Origin: Flavobacterium endoglycinae | GTDB lineage: Bacteria > Bacteroidota > Bacteroidia > Flavobacteriales > Flavobacteriaceae | NCBI RefSeq assembly: GCF_017352115.1 | Contig: NZ_CP071448.1 | Location: 4,885,001-4,949,000, forward strand | Direction: 5' to 3' | DNA: 64,000 bases | Part shown: positions 27,710-35,047 of the stretch, one piece after another | How the letters are laid out: every line of letters starts with the position of its first letter | Numbering within the stretch: the first letter of the stretch is position 1 | Program-made: the position numbers and the translations under genes | The notes under the pieces: generated by a model | What the model was told of the DNA's origin: nothing | Databases searched by the model: none | Seen by the model: only the letters and a program-made list of their open reading frames with translations

Positions 27710-27741
27710 AACTCCCCATTAACAATCGTTAATGGGGAGTT
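27710..27741 (-). terminator. Strong hairpin between tail-collar and PBP-like genes
   Basis: A 14-bp stem of AACTCCCCATTAAC (27710-27723) against GTTAATGGGGAGTT (27728-27741) with a 4-nt loop. On the minus strand it is followed by TTGTT then a run of A, so termination is probably partial, letting the upstream tail-collar genes be expressed above the rest. Confidence 0.6.
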
Positions 27742-27744
27742 GTT

Positions 27745-28284
27745 TTAATTCCTAGATGGATAAATTCCTTGAATACATATAATGTAATTCAAACCTAAAG
27801 AAGGTTGTTGAATTGACATAGGCTGATTTCCTCCCGCAATCCCAACCGTTATAGAAGGATTGATACTTCTCAAATTGCCGTCGGGTGTTTGATCAGAATA
27901 AAGACCAGCAATAGAAGCCAAGTAGGCATCTTCGGGAGAACCCGTATCACCAGCATCAGCAAGCGCTTTTATTTTTATTTGGCTTAATGATGCATGGGTA
28001 TGCATTGGTAAATTAGTAATAGTTGCTGTTATTGTATTAGATCCCATTTGACCTCCTAAAGGGAATTGTGTAATACCAGAAGGAACTCCAGTTCCCGCAG
28101 GAACACGACCTCTAAAATCTGGTAATGCAAAATTTGTTACTCCGTTGCCTCCATAAGTAGTGCCTAAAAGACTGAATAAAGCTTGGTTTGTTGATATAGA
28201 TAAAATTTGTCCATAACAAAGTGCCCATGTTCTTGGTGCAAAATTTGCTGCAAATAGACGTATTTCTGACATTGTTCCTTCCAT
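27745..28284 (-). CDS. Tail-collar (MdpB-like) protein 3
   Basis: A 179-residue phage tail-collar-domain protein of the group once called microcystin-dependent protein. Marks: MSEIRLFAANFAPRTWALC, GQILSISTNQALFSLLGTTYGGNG, NFALPDFRGRVPAGTG and the HTHASLSQ region, ending SLGLNYIICIQGIYPSRN. No signal peptide. It is the last of three tandem paralogues (13 and 41 bp gaps), a triplet layout known in many bacteria outside phages. The residues around the histidines (PMHTHA) could bind metal as in tail-fibre collars. Function is unknown; surface or secreted assembly is inferred. Confidence 0.85.
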   Translation of the reverse strand: MEGTMSEIRLFAANFAPRTWALCYGQILSISTNQALFSLLGTTYGGNGVTNFALPDFRGRVPAGTGVPSGITQFPLGGQMGSNTITATITNLPMHTHASLSQIKIKALADAGDTGSPEDAYLASIAGLYSDQTPDGNLRSINPSITVGIAGGNQPMSIQQPSLGLNYIICIQGIYPSRN

Positions 28285-28297
28285 AATTTTTTTAGAT

Positions 28298-28837
28298 TTA
28301 GTTTCTACTTGGAAAAATACCTTCTATGCAAATAATATAATTAGTAGAAAGATAAGGTTGAATAATAGAAAATGGTATATTGCCACCAGTAGCAGAAACT
28401 GTAAGTGTAACAGTTTGTGGTTTTAAAGCACTGTCTTGTGCGGCAGATGAATAAGCATTAGTAAGTCCAGCTAAAACACTATCAGTAGGGGCTCCAATAT
28501 TTCCTGCACCTTTATACACTGGAATAGCAAGAGAACCTGTACCCACATGATTATGCGCAGGCATTTGATTTGTAGTCATTGTTGTCGATTCTGTACCTAT
28601 AACTTGTCCCAGAACTATTGGACTTAATCCAGGTCCTTGTCCTGTACCAATAGGAACACGTCCTCTTAAATCAGGAATATTAAACGTAGTAACCCCATCA
28701 CCTCCATATGTGGTACCAATTAGAGCATATAATGCATCATAATTAGAAATAGGTAATTGACTGCCATTACAAAAAACCCAGCCTCGTGGCGGGAAATTTC
28801 CGGCGAATATGCGTATTTCTGATAAATATCCTTCCAT
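28298..28837 (-). CDS. Tail-collar (MdpB-like) protein 2
   Basis: A 179-residue paralogue of the proteins on either side: MEGYLSEIRIFAGNFPPRG, then WVFCNGSQLPISNYDAL, GTTYGGDGVTTFNIPDLRGRV and PAHNHVGTGSLAIP, ending YLSTNYIICIEGIFPSRN. The central His motif is HNH rather than the HTH of the other two. Middle gene of the triplet; no signal peptide. The three copies differ throughout, so the duplication is old and each may have its own role. Confidence 0.85.
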   Translation of the reverse strand: MEGYLSEIRIFAGNFPPRGWVFCNGSQLPISNYDALYALIGTTYGGDGVTTFNIPDLRGRVPIGTGQGPGLSPIVLGQVIGTESTTMTTNQMPAHNHVGTGSLAIPVYKGAGNIGAPTDSVLAGLTNAYSSAAQDSALKPQTVTLTVSATGGNIPFSIIQPYLSTNYIICIEGIFPSRN

Positions 28838-28878
28838 ATCAATAATATCTTTTGGTTGTTAGTTGTAATTCATTTTTA

Positions 28879-29421
28879 CTAATTTCTCGCTGGAAAAGAT
28901 CCATACATACAAATGATATAGTTAATACCAATAGTAGGCTGCATTATTGAAAGAGGTTGACCCAAACCAGTTGGTGTTAGTGTAACAGTCAATGAAGCTG
29001 GTTTTAAATCATCTTCTCCTGGAGATGTACTATTATACATATTAGCTACACTGGCAAGAATGTTTCCATCAGGGGTATTTGCATTTCCTCCGTCTCCAAT
29101 TGCAGGAATAGCTATAGAAGCCGTGCTGCCATGGGTGTGCAAAGGTAGATTTGAAGTTAATAAAGTAACATTATTTATTCCGCCGTTTTCGCCCAAGGTG
29201 TAATTGGATGTTCCTGGTCCAGTGCCAGTTCCTATTACTATACGTCCTCCGAGATCAGGCAGTCTAAAATTGCTTGTGCCATTACCGCCATAAGTAGTCC
29301 CTAGAATTGCGAATAAAGCAGTATTTGCTTGTATGGCAATGATTTGTCCGTTACAGAAAGCCCAGTTTCTAGGTGCAAACGTTGCCGCAAAATGGCGAAT
29401 TTCTCCTATAGTTCCATCCAT
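28879..29421 (-). CDS. Tail-collar (MdpB-like) protein 1
   Basis: A 180-residue paralogue and the first gene of the triplet: MDGTIGEIRHFAATFAPRN, then GTTYGGNGTSNFRLPDLGGR, LPLHTHGSTASIAIP and IGINYIICMYGSFPARN. No signal peptide or membrane helix. No capsid, tail-tube, baseplate or lysis gene is present in the window, so a prophage origin is not supported; the triplet seems domesticated. It is expected to lead the minus-strand operon running on to the PBP-like, formyltransferase and adhesin genes. Confidence 0.85.
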   Translation of the reverse strand: MDGTIGEIRHFAATFAPRNWAFCNGQIIAIQANTALFAILGTTYGGNGTSNFRLPDLGGRIVIGTGTGPGTSNYTLGENGGINNVTLLTSNLPLHTHGSTASIAIPAIGDGGNANTPDGNILASVANMYNSTSPGEDDLKPASLTVTLTPTGLGQPLSIMQPTIGINYIICMYGSFPARN

Positions 29422-29824
29422 AGTTTAATTAGTTAAAAGTTAGTTATTAGGTTTTTTTCGATTTTGTCAGGCTTGGTTACAGTTTAAAAGGCCTTGACAT
29501 GGTTTAAGATTTGCTAATTTACTGTATATAAGTATTTTAAAAACAGGTATTTCTACGTGATTTTAGTAAAAACAATGTACTATTTCTGCTCTTAATTACT
29601 GGTATACAGCTGTTATCAACCTTAAGCAGTGTTAAAATTAGATTTCTAATCGCTTAAAAAGGAAAAATATGTCATGAAGCGGATTTTTATTGTCACGAAA
29701 TTTCCTTTGCGTTCTAAATTTAAATCTTATAGGATGGAATTATTTTAGAAATTAATTAACCTTTCTAAAGCTATCACATTCTTAAATGTTTTTGAAGAAA
29801 TAACTTAGCAATAAATCGAATTAA
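29422..29824. other. AT-rich gap upstream of the tail-collar operon
   Basis: About 400 bp with no convincing gene. The operon promoter should lie here on the minus strand, but no full TTG-N19..21-TAnnTTTG match was found. A 24-codon ORF at about 29674 has no supporting feature. Confidence 0.4.
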
Positions 29825-29881
29825 TAAAAAAACTGCTGTAAATTCTACTCTCACTTTTGATGAAAATAGAATTTACAGCAG
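29825..29881 (-). terminator. Intrinsic terminator of the 102-residue protein gene
   Basis: CTGCTGTAAATTCTA (29833-29847) and TAGAATTTACAGCAG (29867-29881) make a perfect 15-bp stem with a 19-nt loop. Read on the minus strand it is followed by a run of T, so it ends the gene at 29947-30255. Confidence 0.85.
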
Positions 29882-29946
29882 TTTACAAGTGGTATAAAAG
29901 GTTTCGATAAAACAAACCTTTTAAAAATTAGGAATCATTATATTAA

Positions 29947-30255
29947 TTAAGACGAATGGTCATCGATTATATTCTGAACGCTTTTAATAAATATTTCGGT
30001 GTTTTTCATTTCGTCTTCAATATAAATATCATATTGCATTAACTGAAATTGATCGATCATGTCTTTTTTGAGATACTTAATCATAGATTCGATACTTCGT
30101 GTATCATTTTCATGCTGTCTTTTTAACTCACGCTGCTTACTTTCGAGATACGCTAAAGTCTTTTTTAATCTTTGAATGTTTATTTTATCCACAATTGAAT
30201 TTTTTCTATTAATAATGGAATACGCAGATCTACTGCGTATTGGTTGATTACACAT
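29947..30255 (-). CDS. Small coiled-coil protein of unknown function
   Basis: 102 residues if the ATG at 30255 is used. Residues about 25-60 (RLKKTLAYLESKQRELKRQH) are a strongly charged predicted coiled coil, followed by acidic helices. No signal peptide or known family. The first 20 codons contain a perfect inverted repeat (AATACGCAG / CTGCGTATT, 30219-30241), odd for coding DNA; a GTG start at 30192 (VDKINIQRLKK) would leave that repeat in the 5' leader and give an 81-residue protein. Its promoter and terminator are both clear, so it is a single-gene unit. Confidence 0.6.
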   Translation of the reverse strand: MCNQPIRSRSAYSIINRKNSIVDKINIQRLKKTLAYLESKQRELKRQHENDTRSIESMIKYLKKDMIDQFQLMQYDIYIEDEMKNTEIFIKSVQNIIDDHSS

Positions 30256-30289
30256 ACGATTAAATAAATAATTTAGTTTTTGGATGTTG

Positions 30290-30320
30290 CAAATCTATAT
30301 CTATTTAGAACAAATACAAA
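30290..30320 (-). promoter_or_regulatory. Bacteroidota-type promoter for the small coiled-coil gene
   Basis: On the minus strand TTTG (30320-30317), 19 bp, then TAGATTTG (30297-30290), a full match to the consensus. TCTATTTAGA (30300-30309) lies in the spacer. The inferred start near 30283 puts the inverted repeat at 30219-30241 within the transcript leader. Confidence 0.6.
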
Positions 30321-30501
30321 TAATATGATTTGAAACACAAGAAGAATTTTTCAACCTTATTGTTGATAAGTCGTAAAGCACTAATAAATAAGCCCCTTCG
30401 CCGAAAATGAGTATCATAGATGTTCATTTTTCAATTGAAAGAATACTCTGAAAAATAAATTGTATTAGTCAAAAAAGTGGCTAAAAAAATAGAATTGAAA
30501 C

Positions 30502-30849
30502 CTAAACTTTCAGGCTCTTAATATGATTTCGATGTGCAATTCCCCATTTAATCATTTCAGAAATTATTGGGCCAAAAGATTTACAATATGGAGTCGATTC
30601 ATAGAGAATAGGGATTAAAGCATCTGGATCTTCGGTTCTTTTTACAAGATTATTCAGCTCCATATCCTTTAATTCTTTAGACAACATTCGCGAAGTGATT
30701 CCGGGAATACTTTCTTTAATGTCCTTGAAACGATGGTTTCCATTACAAATTGAATTGATAATGGGCAGTTTCCATTTTCCACCCAAAACATACAATGTAT
30801 CCTGAAGTGCCTGAAATTCCTCTTTCTGATTTCTTGTGTTTTTGGTCAT
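30502..30849 (-). CDS. HxlR-family transcription regulator
   Basis: A 115-residue winged-helix protein. Family marks are the start LQDTLYVLGGKWKLPIINSI, the recognition region RFKDIKESIPGITSRMLSKE and LKDMELNNLVKRTED in the wing. HxlR proteins often sense aldehydes, quinones or oxidants through an N-terminal cysteine; here Cys37 (NSICNGNHRF) is the first one. It is divergent from the GNAT-MarR pair at 31016. Targets unknown. A second member is at 56992. Confidence 0.88.
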   Translation of the reverse strand: MTKNTRNQKEEFQALQDTLYVLGGKWKLPIINSICNGNHRFKDIKESIPGITSRMLSKELKDMELNNLVKRTEDPDALIPILYESTPYCKSFGPIISEMIKWGIAHRNHIKSLKV

Positions 30850-30963
30850 AAAATGGTAAAATTAAGTTTAACTGTCAAAACTTTTCAATCAAGAAAAAGT
30901 TAATGTTTTGCATGTTTTTCGCAGTTCAGTAGTAATACAAAAATATAAATAAATCATAAATAA

Positions 30964-30994
30964 TTGCATTTATGTATTTAACTACGTAGTTTTG
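30964..30994 (+). promoter_or_regulatory. Promoter of the GNAT-MarR operon with overlapping palindrome
   Basis: TTG (30964-30966), 20 bp, TAGTTTTG (30987-30994): a full consensus match. The perfect 12-bp palindrome AACTACGTAGTT (30980-30991) covers the start of the -7 box, as expected for a MarR operator that blocks RNA polymerase. Confidence 0.65.
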
Positions 30995-31015
30995 TAATAT
31001 AAAATATAATATAGA

Positions 31016-31507
31016 ATGAAAGCAGTAATTACACCCATAGCAAACGAATACGAAAACGAAGCCGCCAATTTAATAATCAATATTCAGCAGAAAGAATTCA
31101 ATGTGCCCATTACCTTAGAAGATCAGCCGGATTTATTCAATATTCAAAACTTTTATTATGCGAGTGGAGGTGGATTTTGGGGCGCTTTTATAGATGATCA
31201 ATTAGTGGGAACCATTGCTTTAATAAAATTTGAAAAGCATAAAGCAGCCATTCGAAAAATGTTTGTAAAGAAAGAATTTCGTGGAAAAGAATTTTCGATT
31301 GCACAGAAATTATTAGAGACTTTAATCGAATATTGCCGAGAAAACCAAATCGATGATTTATATTTGGGAACCATTACAAAACTAGAAGCTGCGTTGCGTT
31401 TTTATGAAAAAAATAATTTTATTCGAATTGAAAAACAAACCTTGCCCAAAGATTTTCCTGTAATGGCGCCAGATAATGTTTTCTGTCATTTAAACATAAA
31501 AAATTAA
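31016..31507 (+). CDS. GNAT-family N-acetyltransferase
   Basis: A 163-residue acetyltransferase. The acetyl-CoA loop region reads KAAIRKMFVKKEFRGKEFSIAQ (motif A, around residues 82-103), followed by LLETLIEYCRENQIDDLYLG and a C-terminal YEKNNFIRI strand. It should move acetyl from CoA to an amine of a small molecule or protein. It is co-transcribed with the MarR gene 2 bp downstream; some bacteria fuse MarR and GNAT domains into one protein, so a functional link is likely. Cytoplasmic. Confidence 0.85.
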   Translation: MKAVITPIANEYENEAANLIINIQQKEFNVPITLEDQPDLFNIQNFYYASGGGFWGAFIDDQLVGTIALIKFEKHKAAIRKMFVKKEFRGKEFSIAQKLLETLIEYCRENQIDDLYLGTITKLEAALRFYEKNNFIRIEKQTLPKDFPVMAPDNVFCHLNIKN

Positions 31508-31509
31508 AG

Positions 31510-31992
31510 ATGAATATAATAGACGAATCAGGAATATTAGCCATTTCGACGCGATTACAACGTTTAAGCGAACAACTGCGAAAAGATGGTGCGTTGGTTT
31601 ATAAATCATACGGCATTGACTTTGAGCCGAAATGGTTTCCCGTAATTTATACGCTTCATCATAAAGATACTTTAAGCGTAGTCGAAATTGCAAATGAAAT
31701 TGGCTATACACATCCATCGACCATAAGTTTACTTAAGGAATTGGAAAAATTAAAACTGATTCGCTCTAAAAAAGATAAAATTGACGAACGTAAAAGACTT
31801 ATTCAGTTAACTTCAAAAGGGCAGGAGTTAGTTTTGCAAATGAAACCCGTTTGGGAGGTCATGAAAAGTGCTTTAAGTGAAATCACCGATAATCAAAATA
31901 ATTTATTGAAAGCGATCGAAGAAGCCGAAAACAAAATCATGCACCAAAGTTTTTTACAAAGAGCTTTACAACTCAAAAGTGAAGGCGAGTAG
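31510..31992 (+). CDS. MarR-family transcription regulator
   Basis: A 160-residue winged-helix regulator. The core HTH is LSVVEIANEIGYTHPSTISL near residues 58-77, followed by the wing DERKRLIQLTSKGQEL with the DxR motif. It is co-transcribed with the GNAT gene and probably represses the shared promoter through AACTACGTAGTT at 30980-30991. Ligand unknown. The gene ends in a good intrinsic terminator. Confidence 0.88.
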   Translation: MNIIDESGILAISTRLQRLSEQLRKDGALVYKSYGIDFEPKWFPVIYTLHHKDTLSVVEIANEIGYTHPSTISLLKELEKLKLIRSKKDKIDERKRLIQLTSKGQELVLQMKPVWEVMKSALSEITDNQNNLLKAIEEAENKIMHQSFLQRALQLKSEGE

Positions 31993-31994
31993 TA

Positions 31995-32026
31995 AAAAAA
32001 AGCGATCTATTAGGATCGCTTTTTTA
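31995..32026 (+). terminator. Intrinsic terminator of the GNAT-MarR operon
   Basis: AGCGATC / GATCGCT with a TATTAG loop, extended by A/T pairs and ended by a T-run. Confidence 0.85.
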
Positions 32027-32299
32027 TTGTAATAGTTTAGTTTGAAAAATGATACTTGAAGAATGATAAACTCAACATGCTCCAAAAACTACTCCATTTG
32101 AATTTACAGCATTCCCAAATCTCATTTTATACATGTACGATAAGTTTTACTTTATGGATTCCATGAAAATTTAAAAATCCATTATTTAACATTACTTTCA
32201 CTTTCTTTTAATTACATCAGCTTTCCGAAATATTTAGGATGAAAATAATTTTATAAGCTAAATTGATATTTATGTATCTTTATAAAATAAAATTATAAA
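32027..32299. other. Gap upstream of oxyR
   Basis: AT-rich gap with no gene seen. TATCTTTA near 32274 is an imperfect -7 candidate for oxyR; no operator was identified. Confidence 0.3.
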
Positions 32300-33268
32300 A
32301 TGACTATTCAGCAGTTAAAATATATTGTGGCACTCGACGAGGAACGTCATTTTGCAAGAGCAGCCGAAGTCTGTATGGTGACACAGCCAGGTCTTACCAT
32401 TCAGTTAAAGAATCTAGAAGAAGAAATCGGAATCAAGATTTTCGACCGAAACAAAGTACCACTGACACCAACACAATTAGGAACTGAAATTATCACCAAA
32501 GCCAAAAAGATTCTGCGGGAAGTAGATGAAATTAGGGATTTTGTCGTGAACGAGAAAAATGTATTGGAAGGAGAATTGAAGCTCGGCATTATTTCAACCT
32601 TATCACCATATCTGATTCCGTTGTTTATTCAAGCCATGAAAGAAGCGGCTCCCAAAGTTCATTTCATTATCAAAGAAGGTTATACCGGGCATTTAATGAG
32701 GGATTTAGAAACTGGTGCAATTGATGTCGCTATAATGGCAACGCCAACAGGAAATCCTAATTTAATTGAACATGTTATTTTCAAAGAACCTTTTGTAGCC
32801 TATTTGAATCAATCACACCCAATGGCGAATGATGAATTTTATGAAATGCAGCCTGGAGATAAAACCGAATTATTATTACTCCATCATGAATATTGTTACA
32901 ATGCACAGCTTCTGGATATTTGCGGATTAAAATCATCAGACAAGATAAAAGAACAATTTACATATGATATTAATTCCATCGAAACCTTAAAAAATCTAGT
33001 TCGCGCACATTTGGGATTTGCCATCATACCAAAGCTTTCGACAATGAATGAAGCTGTCGGGCTTTTCAAGCCTTTTAAGGAACCTGTTCCCGTAAGAGAA
33101 ATAAGCCTTGTAGTTTCTGATTCGTTCTCAAAGAAATTGCTTCTCGAAAAAATGAATGAAGCTATTTGGAACTGCCTTCCCGAATCACTCAAAAAAGATT
33201 TTTCCTATAGAAAAATACGCTGGAACGATTCGCCTTATTTTATTAAAGCCGTCAGCAAGGTTTCTTAA
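32300..33268 (+). CDS. oxyR: OxyR-like LysR-family peroxide sensor
   Basis: A 322-residue LysR regulator with the N-terminal HTH (RHFARAAEVCMVTQPGLTIQL) and a substrate domain. The key feature is EYCYNAQLLDICG: two cysteines nine residues apart, the same spacing as the redox pair of OxyR (Cys199 and Cys208). So it should sense hydrogen peroxide by forming a disulfide and turn on peroxide-defence genes. Context agrees: an OsmC-type peroxidase gene lies nearby at 34261, though its promoter carries no obvious OxyR site. Cytoplasmic, monocistronic. Confidence 0.88.
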   Translation: MTIQQLKYIVALDEERHFARAAEVCMVTQPGLTIQLKNLEEEIGIKIFDRNKVPLTPTQLGTEIITKAKKILREVDEIRDFVVNEKNVLEGELKLGIISTLSPYLIPLFIQAMKEAAPKVHFIIKEGYTGHLMRDLETGAIDVAIMATPTGNPNLIEHVIFKEPFVAYLNQSHPMANDEFYEMQPGDKTELLLLHHEYCYNAQLLDICGLKSSDKIKEQFTYDINSIETLKNLVRAHLGFAIIPKLSTMNEAVGLFKPFKEPVPVREISLVVSDSFSKKLLLEKMNEAIWNCLPESLKKDFSYRKIRWNDSPYFIKAVSKVS

Positions 33269-33283
33269 AATTCCAATCAAAAA

Positions 33284-33329
33284 AAAATTCCAAATTCCAA
33301 GTTAGATACTAATTGGAATTTGGAATTTT
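33284..33329. terminator. Long bidirectional hairpin after oxyR
   Basis: AAAATTCCAAATTCCAA (33284-33300) and its exact complement (33313-33329) form a 17-bp stem between convergent genes. The AATTCCAA word recurs at about 34199-34259, so this is also a local repeat family. Confidence 0.7.
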
Positions 33330-33382
33330 ATCTTAGAATTTTCCCTAAAATCATTTAGAGTTTGGAATTTTTGTATTGAAAT

Positions 33383-34162
33383 TTATTTCTTTAAAACAGA
33401 TGCCTCAATAATCACATTTGCGACTTTTTCCGGCTGTGAAATAAAGACTACGTGACTTCCCTTTATTTCTGTGATTTTTGTATTCGAACGTTTGTACATG
33501 GCGTGCTGAATACTCGGAACAATACTTTTATCTTCAGTTGCTACAATTCCGTAAGATGGTTTGTCTCTCCAAGCAGCTTTTGTAATAGGCGTTGTGAAAC
33601 CTTTTGCATAGAAAGTACCTTGCGAAGCAAACATAAAATCAGCATCTTCCTTGCTTAAATCACCTGCAAAACCTGCATGAAATTTTGCTTTGTCATAATA
33701 AGCAATTCCCTTATCATCTGGAGCCAAAACCCCATTTTCTGGCGCAGGAGGTGCAGTTTGTAACCATTGAACAGAGTTTTCTCCATTATCAGGCTGTAAC
33801 GCTGCTACATAAACCAAAGCGGCTACTTTTGGATGATTTCCAGCTTCAGTAATGACAGTCCCACCCCAAGAATGTCCCACTAAAATAGTTGGTCCATCTT
33901 GTTTGTCAAGAGCTAAATTTGTGGCTCTAACATCATCTTCCAAAGAACTTAACGGATTTTGAACGATCGTTACATTATATCTTTTTTTAGTCAAAATTTG
34001 ATACAAAGCTTTCCATCCAGAACCGTCTGCAAAAGCACCGTGAACCAATACAACGTTTTTAATTTGAGGAACTGTTTTTTGAGCGTTTACATTTGATGTT
34101 GTAAATAATAAAGTAAGTATTAGTGCTCCCAATGCTAAATAGCTTTTATATAGTGTTTTCAT
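33383..34162 (-). CDS. Exported alpha/beta hydrolase
   Basis: A 259-residue hydrolase with a signal peptide (to about residue 27, NVNAQ). The oxyanion region is VLVHGAFADGSGWKAL, the nucleophile elbow is GHSWGGT with Ser as nucleophile, and the catalytic His is in GSHVVFISQPEKV; the acid is likely Asp in ATEDKSIVP. It resembles plant-esterase-like (salicylate/hydroxynitrile lyase type) hydrolases. Substrate unknown. It is transcribed toward oxyR and lies 98 bp downstream of the OsmC gene on the same strand, separated by AATTCCAA repeats. Confidence 0.85.
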   Translation of the reverse strand: MKTLYKSYLALGALILTLLFTTSNVNAQKTVPQIKNVVLVHGAFADGSGWKALYQILTKKRYNVTIVQNPLSSLEDDVRATNLALDKQDGPTILVGHSWGGTVITEAGNHPKVAALVYVAALQPDNGENSVQWLQTAPPAPENGVLAPDDKGIAYYDKAKFHAGFAGDLSKEDADFMFASQGTFYAKGFTTPITKAAWRDKPSYGIVATEDKSIVPSIQHAMYKRSNTKITEIKGSHVVFISQPEKVANVIIEASVLKK

Positions 34163-34260
34163 ATGTAAAAAATTTAGATTATTTGATTAAAAATTTAGAT
34201 TTTGAATTCCAAATTCCAATTCCTCCAAAGATTTGGAATTTGAAATTTCCATATTGGAAT

Positions 34261-34677
34261 TTAATTAAGTGTAACAGTTAAAGTAATTTCAGTGTTAAGC
34301 AATTTTGAAATAGGACAAATTTCCTTAGCTTTTTGAGCTGTTTTTTGAAAATCCTCTTCAGAGATTCCAGGAACTTTCCCGCTAAGTTCTAATTGGATTA
34401 AAGTAATTGTTCCATCTTCAAAAGTTACTTTAGCCGTTGTATCTAAATCTTCTGGTACAAAACCAGCTTCAGATAATAAAAAGCTTAACTGCATGGTAAA
34501 ACAGCCAGAATGTGCTGCTGCGATTAATTCTTCAGGATTAGTTCCAACACCTTGTTCAAAACGAGTTTTAAATGATAATTGTGCATTATCTAAAGTTGTG
34601 CTTTGTGTACTAATGGTCCCTTTTCCTTCCATTCCTGTACCTTTCCAGTTTGCGTTTGCTCTTCTTGTAAATTTCAT
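34261..34677 (-). CDS. osmC: OsmC-family peroxiredoxin
   Basis: A 138-residue OsmC protein. The two family cysteines are visible: Cys in AAAHSGCFTMQLSF and Cys in KEICPISKLL, and an Arg in the RANANWKG start. It should reduce organic hydroperoxides with a thiol donor. Cytoplasmic. It has one of the best promoters in the window (34741-34772) and sits in a peroxide-defence neighbourhood with oxyR. A different subfamily member, Ohr, is at 43481. Confidence 0.9.
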   Translation of the reverse strand: MKFTRRANANWKGTGMEGKGTISTQSTTLDNAQLSFKTRFEQGVGTNPEELIAAAHSGCFTMQLSFLLSEAGFVPEDLDTTAKVTFEDGTITLIQLELSGKVPGISEEDFQKTAQKAKEICPISKLLNTEITLTVTLN

Positions 34678-34740
34678 GATTTCTATTTTTTAAGATTAAT
34701 TTTTTTAATGTTTCAAATCATTTCTTTGATTTTGATGAGA

Positions 34741-34772
34741 CAAAGTTATGGTGATGATGTTTATTAATCAAA
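34741..34772 (-). promoter_or_regulatory. Consensus Bacteroidota promoter of osmC
   Basis: On the minus strand TTTG (34772-34769), 20 bp, TAACTTTG (34748-34741). Both boxes and the spacing match the consensus exactly. Confidence 0.7.
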
Positions 34773-35047
34773 TTAATAATTTTTAGTAGTTATAAAAATA
34801 ATTTATAATCATTGATTTTATTGACGCGAACCACTATTGTGAAGGAAACATTTTTTACTTCTAAATTTCAAGGGTACAAATAATGAGTGATGAATTCCTT
34901 ATTATTTGGTTTCAAGTTAGAATTTGCAACCAAGTAAATGACTGAATTTTAGATTTATATGTTCTGTGAATTTAATTTTATTCGAAACAATTTTTATAAG
35001 ACAATCGGATAAATAAAATTTAAATGAATAACCTAACTTTTAGATGT
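34773..35047. other. Gap between osmC and the large lipoprotein gene
   Basis: AT-rich divergent gap. No gene, hairpin or full plus-strand promoter was seen. Confidence 0.3.

Noticed and set aside
27745..29421. Tail-collar genes as evidence of a prophage
   Set aside because: No capsid, terminase, integrase, tail-tube or lysis gene is near, and such triplets are common in non-phage settings.
29674..29748. 24-codon ORF upstream of the tail-collar operon
   Set aside because: No promoter, no sequence bias, no partner gene and no terminator; expected by chance.
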